Source: Liolophura sinensis
Lineage: Eukaryota > Mollusca > Polyplacophora > Chitonida > Chitonidae
Length of the DNA stretch: 64,000 nt
Assembly (NCBI RefSeq): GCF_032854445.1
Contig: NC_088307.1
Location: forward strand, 19,048,017-19,112,016
Direction of reading: 5' to 3'
Each line of letters starts with the position of its first letter. Position 1 is the first letter of the stretch. The notes below the pieces were generated by a model. It worked only from the letters and a program-made list of their open reading frames with translations. It made no database searches and was not told the DNA's origin. A program made the position numbers and the translations under genes. Shown in pieces: positions 1 to 11,500 of the stretch.

Positions 1-2419
1 ATTCAGAGTACATTCTCCCGAGTTAAATTAATTTGAAACCAAATCAGTTGTTTTCTGCTTTCTGCGAAGCACTAATTTATCACTGTTTTGTCAGTCAGAT
101 GTGTAAAGAGCTTAATTGCAGTGGAAAATTTAATATGTTACACAAAAATCAAACATAAAATTCATTTTCATCATGCGTATATTAAGGAATAACATTATTT
201 TTAAATTCATTTTTCCAATTGTTTTTATCTGAACAATTGAACTAATTTTCTCGATAAGACTCGGAGAACTGCATGTGTATTCACCTGAATTTTTTCATGT
301 GCATGTCCATACTAAGCATGTTTTCAATTTTACTCAGGTATGCATGTGTTAAAACTCCCTTTTTAGTATATTTATATATTATTCCCTGTCTTTTTCTATT
401 CTTACTTCCCCAGACACTCCTGCATTTATTTCTATTTTTTAAAACCCCACTATTTGCCCAAAAAATTTTTTTGGCTACCCTTTCTTGTTGACTTCACTGC
501 ATGTGTGCATGCTTTAATATTCTTAAGGATCGGGAGGTTCATTCTAATGTAATCTTTGAATGCCTTTGTTTTTCCTGGAATATTTTTACTTTCTTTGCTT
601 TCAATTGGCCTGACATGGAGCAGTGTAATGCATTTGTGTTGCACTAACGCAAAATGATAGAAGCCCAGATTTTATAGATAGTCTTGATCACTATAGGCAT
701 TATTTTGGTTTTCTTGAGCAGTGCTAACTTGTTCACTAATGCGCACCTCCCCCCCCACCCCCATCCCCAACCATATTAACTCTCAAGCTCGCACAATGCA
801 ACATGAGCCTGGAATTTTTCAAAACTTTCAGTTTGTTCAAAATGTGCCCACCTTGTCTCCAATACTCACCCCAGCATCATGATGATTGTATTACGTGTGA
901 CATTCCAAATTGTCCCTCTGTTATTTTTTTTTGAGACAAATTTTTACTATTATCTTGGAAGCACACGGCTGTCATTCCAAATATTTGTGCTATTTTTTCC
1001 CCCTCGCCCCAGAAAGAAATTTCACAACCTAAAGATTTTTTGCTTTATTTCTGAAATTGTTTTTACCCTTTCCAAAGGAGTAGAAGTTTCTTTTAACCCC
1101 ACCAAGAAGTCGTTTTTTTTTTTTTTTTTCCCTTGAAGTATTTTTTCCACTTCTTGAAGGATAACCCAAAATTCTTAAAAATCTGCAGTTTCCCGGGCAT
1201 GCACTATCATCTGTTACTATCTTTTGCTCTTCTCTTTCCTTGAAGGTTGGAGTTTTTAATTTCTCTCAGACTTCACCACCAGTTCATGGGCTTGCATTCA
1301 TGTATGCATGTATGCAAACAGGAAATTTTTGAACTGTATGAAAAGTTTTTGAAATTAATAAACATGGTGAACGTGTTCTTGATTCCACTTGAGACTGTTT
1401 GAATTCTCTCAGACTTTACAACTTTATGAGCTTGCATGCATGCAGTCATTTTTGGAATGATTTTTTTTTAAAAGTTCAGACAGCAGATTTTTTTTTCTGA
1501 ACAAAATTTAACGAACAAGGTGAACATTTTCTTGATATAAACAAGAAAGCTGTTGTTTTTTTTTTAGCAAGCGTGTTGATTACTTTCACATCCCCGCAAG
1601 GTCATCTTCAGTTGTTTAACTTTCAAATGTGATTTCAAAATCACACCTCCCCTTTGCCTACAAAACAACTAAAAATTTCTCTTTTAAATAAAAAGATAGC
1701 TGCTTTAAAAAAATTTGTAAGAAGTAAAAACCTTTAGTAGTTAGTAGCTAATTAAGTAGTTACTTGTTTTTATCTTTAAGGTATTCAGCGAAAATCTTTT
1801 ATTTTTTTCACACCGCACTCTCCAGTTTTGAAATTTACCAATAGAAAATGTTAGATAAAATATCACTTGATAAATATAGTTAATGATAATAGTACAAAAA
1901 TAATTTTTTAAACAACCCCCCTTAATTTGAATCCCCTTAATTTTTGTCATAGAGAAGAATTATTTTTTTTTTTGGAATTGACATACATTTATTTTTATTA
2001 ATTATTAATTCATGCTTAGACTATTTTTCTTAAAATATCAAATTGATGAATTTTAATAGTAACCGAGGTCTAATTGATTTACTGAGAGTGTGCTGCAGAA
2101 TAGTGTTAGATGTAGAAAGTTGTTTCGTGTTTTTAAAATTTTCTTATACCTAAGTGTTGAAATGATGAAAGATAAAATTTTGAGTTTGATAACGAATTAT
2201 TGAATTTTTAAGTAATTTTCCCAAAGCTGAACTGTAGAATTCAATAGCACATGTATGAAATTTGATTTAAGAATTAAACCAATAGTTTAATTGTTCATAG
2301 ATCATGTTGGTAACTTTAAAGTAAAAAAAAATTTTGTTGACCAGTATTTTTTCTTTATCTGTTTTTTTTCCCCCATATTTGTTTGAAATCGGGTGCTGAT
2401 TTGCTCCTTTTGTTTCCAG
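1..2419 (+). other. IVNS1ABP: IVNS1ABP intron 5' of e1 (no exon seen)
   Basis: AT-rich sequence with many T tracts. I see no BTB-coding exon and no clear mobile element. It most likely belongs to the intron before e1, with the 5' exons outside the window. Confidence 0.5.
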
Positions 2420-2545
2420 AAACTCGACAGTTTTCAGAAGATGGTTTGAAACAGAAGGTGTATGACTACATTAGTAACAACTTTGACGACGTTGTGTCGG
2501 GCAATGCCTTCCACTCCCTCCCTCGAATGAATGTGGACATAGTGG
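2420..2545 (+). CDS. IVNS1ABP: IVNS1ABP exon e1 (BACK domain)
   Basis: The acceptor is tgtttccag and the donor is GTAAGG. The exon starts with two bases of a split codon and ends with one. It reads TRQFSEDGLKQKVYDYISNN, then a LPRMNVDIV end that parallels the LPRL segment of NS1-BP BACK. A 32-bp array begins 65 bp after the donor. Confidence 0.85.
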
Positions 2546-5500
2546 GTAAGGACTTTTGTATTTGGATGTTTTTTTATTTTAATTCTGGCTTTCCTGTTGT
2601 TTTAAATTATTGACCTGAAGTCAGGTTTTTCTTATGTTCCATTGACCTGAGGTCAGGCTTTTCTGATTTTCCATTGACCTAAGGTGAGGCTTTTCTGATG
2701 TTCCATTGACCTGAGGTCAGGCTTTTCTGATGTTCCATTGATCCGAGGTCAGGCTTTTCTGATGTTCCTTTGACCCGAGGTCAGGCTTTTCTGATGTTCC
2801 TTTGACCCGAGGTCAGGCTTTTCTGATGTTCCTTTAACCCGAGGTCAGGCTTTTCTGATGTTCCTTTGACCCGAGGTTAGGCTTTTGTGGTATTCCATTG
2901 ATGTGAAGTCAGGCTTTTGTGGTGTTCCATTGACCTTAAGTCAGGCTTTTTAACTTTTTCATCAACCTGAGACCTTTGTTTTGTGGTGTTATGCTGAACA
3001 TAGATCTGGATTTGTTTATACTCTGTCTACAGTTCAGTCTGCACCATTCATGCCATTACCTGGGATGGTGATTTAGAAGGATTGACAAAAAAAAAGAAAA
3101 GAAAAGAAATAACCCTGTTGTGTTAGCTGAGTTGTTGGTGGGAATGCCTGTTTTTTCCCATCGAGTTTTGGGTGCATGTTGCTTTAGAATGAATTTTTAT
3201 CATTCTGGAGCCTAAAATTACTGTCCAGACTGGGGTTCAAAAAAAAATTATGATGGGCCTAATGTTAAAACTCAGAAGCGGTAGATCCAGGGTCAATCAT
3301 TTATCGAGTCACACCTAAGACCTTAAAAGAGGAACTTGTAACTTCCTCGCTTGGCGTTCAGCATAAAGGGGATAATGCAATGACTGGGTGACCTGTATCA
3401 GTATAATGGTTCAGGCAGACGTTAAACAACAAGTACTCACTCACTCATTCATTCGTCGAGAACACCAGGTAAAGATTTATGTTTGATTATATCTGTATCT
3501 GTGTTGACAGGGGCTGATGAAGACTTGCTCAGCATGAGTTCCAATGATGAACTGTTCAGACTTGTCCTGGAGTGGGCGAAAAACAACCTTAAATCAAAGA
3601 CATTGGGGAAAATGACTGGCAACTCAGTTGGGGTAAGGTCATCATTCACACATATCACACAGGCCCCAATAGCACAGTTGGTAGAGCGTCCGCTTCGGGA
3701 GCGGTAGATCCAGGGTCAATACTGGGTCTGGGTCACACTTGAGACCTTAAAACAGGAAGTTGTAACTTATTTGCTTGGTGTTCAGTAAGAAAGGGATGGT
3801 GCAACGACTGGTTGACCCGTATCAGTATAATGTATCTCAGAAGGGACGGCTTACTTGCCTTCGGTAAGGCGTCTCTGTGAAGCAGCACTAGATAAAAGAG
3901 CGGTGGAAATCAGTCCTACAACAAGGAGGCACATTACATGCACTCTAAGGATTCCTTCGTCGTCATATGAGGCACTCACACACTCACACATATTGCTAAC
4001 AATTTCTGTTTAGTATAGCTGTGTTTTATGATAGTCTGATTGGTTATAGTTGGAAACAAACTTTATGACTGTAAAACCAATTTTATAATACGCTAATACT
4101 CTTGATCGGCCAAAGAACAGCGTTGTCCTCTTGTTCTTTATGCTGTTGAATCATATTCCCATTAAAAAAATTACGCTGTGAAGAAATATAACGATGTTTT
4201 GGTCTTTCTTGACATGCTGTAATTCTTCAACCTTTTTACATGTTGGTAAGGTGTTTATTTAAGTATGTTCTGAAGGAATTACTCTGTGTACAATGATGAA
4301 ATTGTACTTCGTGTGAAGCCCTGAAACTGGCCAATCCGACCAGTGTAATTTTGTCTGTAAGATCAAATTACAAATGCGCATAAATTGCGCTGAAATTTGC
4401 TCTTTCATATGTGAAACAGTTGAGGGAATAGGATAGCAAGCATTTTTGTAATGACTTACGTCACCATGGATTTTTGTCAAATTAAGTTTGTGTTTGAAGC
4501 AATCTTCGATTTGTTGTCAACTTCACATAAGCCTGTCCTTTAAAAATGTGGTGAAGATCTGGTTTACAGTATCGGTGGTACAGTCAGAGTTGTTGTTTTA
4601 AATTATATTATAATATCTTTATTTATTGAAGGGAGCATGGTCAATTTACAGTAAAAGTGTTCTTCCCCAAGGCCTTCACAGAGAAAACAATATATAGGAT
4701 TCATTCATATATATAAAAGGCAACACATGTCCTAACCAGCAGGAGAAGCAGGATAGTGGAAGACGGGCCATTACCAACCCCTTTCTGCCACTCCCCCCTC
4801 CCATTCCCTGCTCAAACCACCCTACACACATAAACAAACCAAGTGTAGGAGAGTGACCCTTTTCAAGACTGTGCAAGGGTTTTTCATTGGCAGCAGACCA
4901 CATTTAAATTTTTTTTTTCAAAGCAAAACAATATTAGGCAATTACCAAAGGAGAGAAAACCAGACCAAAAAAAAACAAACAAATACATGAAAGTAAACAT
5001 AAAGTCAGCTACTAAACCTGAATTAATCAGTAAAGTAGTATTCCAGAAATGTTCTAAAAATATTTTTAAAATTCTACATCACTTATCAACAAAATAAATA
5101 GCAAATGATCGTCAAGTACCTAGCCACTCATTTGGTGACGCCATTTTGCCATGTTACAGTTATCTAGAGTGACGTCACAAAACCGAGGAGCTCTCCTGTA
5201 TCATGGGTATTAAACAATGTGACAATGAGAAAATACAAAATAAAAACGCCTGATACCCAACCATGGGGATGTCAGCTCTGTTCCGTGTTCAAAGGGCCGA
5301 TTTTTCTTGTAGTTTGGTTTTGGTTAGGGTGATGTTTGATCACACAAGCGTCCTGTTTTATAGCAGTCCTGACAAGTTACTGCTGCCTCCTGCCCAACAT
5401 GTACGCATCTTGACACAAGCAGCTGTTGTCAATTCCCTGCTGAAAAATGTGTGGCTCAAAATGCATCAGTTTAACACTTAAGCTAACCGTATGATCCAAA

Positions 5501-8500
5501 TTATCGCATCGATATCTGTCTATCCACTGTAGAAACCACATTGACAATGTTTTTTATGTGACAGCAAGTTGTCACGTGACCCTTTCAGAGCTAGTGATTG
5601 GCCAAATTCGTATGGGCTTCTACAACATGGCTACTCGGAGTGAATTGTCCGTCAGAGCCATATCCCCAATGCTGAAATTTATCTTCTCGGCTTTCAAAAC
5701 TTCATAGAATTTTTAACATATTTTTCTGTGATAACTGTGTCCTGTATCATTTTCTCTATGTATAAATAGTGGCAGACTTGGTGTTCACTATAAATATGTT
5801 AAATGAATGGCAGGTGTCTGTCCGTCTGTGTGTTACAGAAATACATGTTGTATCTCAATGCTGACAATGTACTTACGGACTGCAGTCAGCTAACGGAATC
5901 TGATGCCCTCGACAGCTGTCAGATTGTACAGGACTACAAGAAAGTGTTCCGTAAGACAAGCGTAAGTGTTCTGTAAGACAACCATAAGTGTTCCATAAGA
6001 CAGCAGTAAGTGTTCCGTAAGACAACAGTAAGTGCTCTGTAAGACAACAGTACTTGTTCCGTAAGACAACAGTAAGTGCTCCGTAAGACAACCGTAAGTG
6101 TTCCGTAAGACAACAGTAAGTGTTCGTAGGACAACCGTAAGTGTTCCATAAGACAACAGTAACTGTTTCCTGAGACAAAAGTAAGTATCTGTGATCTTAA
6201 AAGAAAAGACGAAGGATATATTAAGACATTTAAGAAGATGGGTGGAGACATTTTTTTTTTCTTCCAACATGGTAACTCTTTAAATGAGCTTTTAAATTGA
6301 AATCTTACTTGGTCGTGTTAGAACAAACATACACGCAATGTCAAGCCAGCGCACATGACTGAAAGGCAAACAGTGTTTACACAACATCAGCTGAGACCAC
6401 TGTGTTGTCATTATAAATCTACTTCATGTTTCATTGGTTAAAATTAATAACACAGAGGCTTTCAATTTTTTTCAGTGTATGCAATACAGCACTTTGAATT
6501 GCAATAGCTCGGTCATGTAATATGAAAATAAAAAAGATATATACTCCCTAAACTTTCCGTGGGATATTTTCAGGATGCATTTGCACACCTTACTGAAATC
6601 AGTAGAACTTGGAGAAATGTGCAACGTCATCATGTCCAGTCGTCTACTAGAACTAAAATATTGCGTTTCATATTAGGATTTTGTAGATTTCATTGTTATG
6701 GTTTATTTTGTTTTTTTTTGTTAATCACTTGGACTGTTTTCTGGTATTGCAGGGAAATCAGTCAAAACCGATGGGAAGTGTTCCGCGTTCTCCAAATATT
6801 AAAAGATTCAGTATCCCTTTGGAAGCCGCATCCATCAAGGATAGCGAGTGGAAGGTGGTGGCCACATCTCAGAAGTCTGGTAAGTCGAAGTTCAGTTTGG
6901 CGTAAATGCGTGAAGATGTTTTATTCCGAAAGAATGAATGAATAATCTCAGTTTAGCAGTATTACCATCAAAATGTAGGATGACAGCTTTGGTGGCCTAA
7001 TGTTTTGAAGTCGAGAGACCTTGGATCAAAAAAACTTTCAAAAATACTTTAAAAAATGGTACTTGTTGCTTCCTTGCTTGGTGTTCAGCACTGAGAGGTA
7101 AGAGCAAGGAAACAGTGTCAGTATAATGTGACTTTGTGGGGTGTCATGCCTGGTGTTTTCAGCAGGATACTTCAGTGACAGCAGCACTTTCAAGGCATAG
7201 ACTGGTCTCACCACAAGAAAACACATTACTCTATTACTTCTAATTTTTGGGGACACCTGGTCTGCTCATTTTATCCAATTTATATGTAATTCTCGCAGGA
7301 ATATTGAGTTTTCTTTTTTCTCACAGGGTTAAGCCATCTAATTTACAACATACTCATATCTTTACTTTTCCAAAATGCTGGTAAAGAAATGTAATATTCT
7401 ATTTTCAACACTGCTAATATCTTTCTCAAATTTTAGAAGACTTAGGATATATGTCCACATACCAAATGGCTCCTCCTTGTCTTAAAAAAAAAATTAAAAA
7501 AATAAAAAACCATTTTAACTTTCTTGAACAACAGATCACCTGTAAAATCCTTCAGGTACATATTCAGGTACATATGATGGATATTTGTCACTTAGATAAT
7601 GTTTTCATATGAATATTCATATTCAGCCCTGTTTTTCATATGAATATTCATATTCAGCCCTGTTTTTATAACATTTCAGATCAGATGTATTCAGCCTTGG
7701 TTGTGCTTGATGACAAAATGATGACAATGACAATCAGATTTGTCAAAGATCTGACAAGTGAACAACCAGAAAAGCCTGAGTCGCCAAAAGCAGAGTGCCC
7801 GCCCAATCTGAGGAAGAAGTTTGAAGGGCGTCAAGCTTCTCTTGTCCCCCTGGAAAGAATGAGCTGTGCCCGCTGCACAATGGGAGTGTTGGTGGTACAG
7901 GGCAAGCTCATTGTCTGTGGTAGGTTGGATTTATAGGAAATATATATATGACTTAAATAAAATTAATAATCTTGTTTGGATGAAAATGGGAATTTTTTCA
8001 TTTATTTATTGCTATCATGGTAGTAAACTGAAATGCTGTAGATTGAAATATTTATCTAAGACATCAGACTGAAACCTGGATGAATACGTAATTATAAAGT
8101 GGGTGCATTTGATCCCCATACCATGTGATCTGTCCCTCCGTTTTTGTGGTTGTTACCTGAGCTGCCAGATGACAGATTAACAAATGCGTTTTTCTGGCAT
8201 GGAAATTTTCCTGTAGTTGGCGGATTACAGACTGTTTTTGTATAAATGTGAAAAAAAAAAAAAAGAGCAAAAAGCTGACGATGTCTTAAGAAGAGGTGAT
8301 TGCTAATGTAATTTGGAGGTAGAGGAAGGTGTTTTTAGTCTTTCTTTAAAAAAACTTTTTTTTGAGAAACAGAATCTTCAGAATCTTTTCAATTCTCAAG
8401 AATTAAAATCCTCTCTGCCAAAATAGACATCCATCCCCTGATTTGTGATTGGGTGTTGTTGATCAGGTGGTTACGACCGTGGCGAGTGTATGGACACGGT

Positions 8501-11500
8501 GGAGACCTATGACATGGAGACCAATCATTGGAAGCCGCTGCCCAACATGAGGACTCAGAGAGGCCGATTCGATGTTGCTGAGCTACATGGCAAACTTTAT
8601 GCCTGTGGAGGGTCGAACGGGAGCGTTGAGCTGTCATCTGTCGAGTGTTTTGACTTTGAGGAACAGAAGTGGTCTTACGTTGCGAGCTTGAGAGATGTCC
8701 GATCCAATTGTGGTAGGTGCTCAGAAAAGTGTTCCATAAAAAATGCAAAAAAACAATATGAGAGAAAGTCATTGCTACTGTAGTTCTTGAACCTTTTCAC
8801 ATGTTTGTAAAGAGTTCCTTTAAGTATATTCTGAGGTCATTATTCTATGTAGACCGAACCAGCCTGTGTTGTTTTGTCACTGAAATCGAATTAAAAATGT
8901 GCATAAACTGAATTGAAAGTTGCTCTTTTACGTGCAAAAGGGTTGGGGAATTGGGGAAAACCAGTAATATGGCATTTTGTGTTGTGTTGTTTAGCAAAAC
9001 TTCTGGAACCAATTGTTGAAATGTGCATCAAAATTAATAAAGGTTTAAATCTTGATACCTCATCCCAACACTCATCCCAACGCGTGCAAAGCAAATGGCA
9101 CTTTATTCTGGACTGTAGTTAAAAGTAGAATTAAGTACATGTACATTTTTTTTAGCAACTCGGCTCTATCACTGGAATATATTATAATTGTTGAACAATT
9201 TGAATTTTAAAATGAAATTGGCGCCCATGTACCCTGCAAGTGTTGATTCCATTTGTTCAAGCCCCAGAAGGGTTAAGCTTGCATCAGTTGCCTCCTCCAA
9301 ACACCCACCAAATAAATAAACTCCTCAGAAATATAAGTAAAACGGAAATCAATTTATAGGAATTTTGACAAAGTTTTTGTTATTTTGTGAATGTTTTCTG
9401 TTTCTTTTTCTCCCTTGCGTTATTCTGTACATATTTTGTTAAGAGGTGCAACTTTGGGATAAGGGGAGATAATTTGAGAATTTTAATCCATTTGTTGATT
9501 GTGGTACATGCATACTTCCTTTGCTTCCTTGAACAAGTGTTTAGTTGAACTGCCTAATAATACACATATGTAGTTGACCTAAAAGTTGGCACTTGACTCA
9601 AATTTTGTCATTTTGACCTGTTATGAGAGTTCAGTTGATATCTGAAACATGTTTTGAAGTGTGTTCAGAATATAGGAGGATATCCTACTGGGGAAATTCA
9701 AGATTAAGCTCCAAATGTAATATTTTATTAAATTTATTTGCTTCTAAAAATGATACTTTGGAGGGCAGTTTTTATGTAGGGCAAAAAATGTAATAATTGT
9801 TTTTTTTGGTGGGTTGAATTGGGAATGCCTGATTTCAGGGGTGGCTGCTCTGAACGGGAAGCTGTACTGTGTCGGAGGTCGCACTGCCGTGTCTCCAGTG
9901 AACACATGTGAAGTGTACAACCCTGAGGAAAACAAATGGTCCAATATAGCATGTATGAATTTCCGTGAGTACATTAACTTCGGGGAAAGTAACCGTGATA
10001 ACTTTATGTGATAAAGTGATAAAGTATGTTGGGAATTTTCTGAATATACAGTTTTTCGTCCCAAAAAAATATTCTCGATTGTTACCTCATGTAATATTCT
10101 TTCAAAACTTTCAAGTTTTTCGATCACTGGAAAAACTAAAGTTCAAAAGACTCAACAAATTTGACCAGACGGTAGACATTCTGTCTTCAGAAAAGGTTGT
10201 TTGAAATTACAAATCATTTCAAAACAGTATTTTGTGCGCTAGAAGAAGGCAAAGTTTTTGGAAATATTTTTTCATAACACAGCTAATTTTGCTTTGTTGT
10301 TGTTGTACCTAGGTCGTTCCCAAGCCTCTGTGTGTGCGTTTAACGGTCACCTAGTGGCTGCAGGGGGAAGCGACTCTTGGCATTGTCACAATACTGTGGA
10401 GATGTATGACCCTGCCACGGACGCCTGGGAACTAATGGCTCCACTGAACACAGCACGCCGTGGCGCCGGCATCGGAGTCCTTAATGGTGAGTTTGAAAAA
10501 GAGGGTACCCTAGTTCCTCAGCCTTCTCAAATGTGAAAAGGCAACTTGAATAAACACCTTGGAAACATGCAGAGAGGTTGAAAATTATGTTATATCATGA
10601 AATAATGGCCAGTTTCTTATTTTCTCATGGTATTTCAATCAAGTAAATGAAGACATTATCAAACTTATGTAAGATTTGTTTTCATCAACAATGTATAGCA
10701 TCATGTAAAGACCATGTTGTCCGATGATTGTGTATGATAGGAGACACTGATATGGTCATTGGTAACTGATCTGAATGTTATTAAATCACAGGCCAGTCTG
10801 ACCGGTGGTCTGGTGCTTCAGCTTGTTTAACTCCACTGGCCGCAGTGTCCAAACCAACCGACCAGTGTAAACTTTGAGTCCTTAAAAAAGGCCGAATGAT
10901 TTTGATTTAATCAAGGGCTACAGATCATTTGAGCCTTCCTAGTTCGATTTTGGCATCATCTGGGTTGATAATATTAAAGTGTTTCAATCTGTACACTTGG
11001 CCATTTTGGAAATTGCTGCCATCAGCATTTTGTTGTACATGTTTATAAGATTTACAAAGATGCAGAAAATCTTTTTTTTACGATTGTAATTTGTTTTCCA
11101 TCATGAAATGACGCTTGAGAAGGATATGTGCATTTGTCTGTACAAGCAGCATACGTTTGGATAGCGGATTTGATCTCTGTACTTTTTATCTTTTGTTTCT
11201 TTTTTTTTGTTGTTATGAAGAATATCCTAGTGCTGGAATGATTATGGAAGTAAATCTTAACGAGATATTGTTGATCTTCTGTTGTTAAAGATCCCTGTTA
11301 GTGAGAGACAGAATAATTGCTTGGGCGAATATAAACTGAATGCGACAGAACTTGTATTGAAGGGGAAAAGTATTTTGGAAAAGTGGAATATCTGAAAGGT
11401 TATAAATTGCATGGCTCAGTTGGTTAGTGCGCTAGCGCAGCGTTATGACCCAGGAGCCTCTCACCAATGCGGTCGCTGTGAGTTCAAGTCTAGCTCGTGC

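Noticed and set aside
3663-3735. tRNA gene (Pro-like anticodon loop) and other tRNA-like heads
   Set aside because: Each is followed by a conserved SINE body and repeated tail; stems are imperfect and several copies are truncated.
5873-6270. Three overlapping minus-strand frames rich in LLLSYGTL and VVL motifs
   Set aside because: Antisense reading of the 22-bp array at the IVNS1ABP e3 donor.
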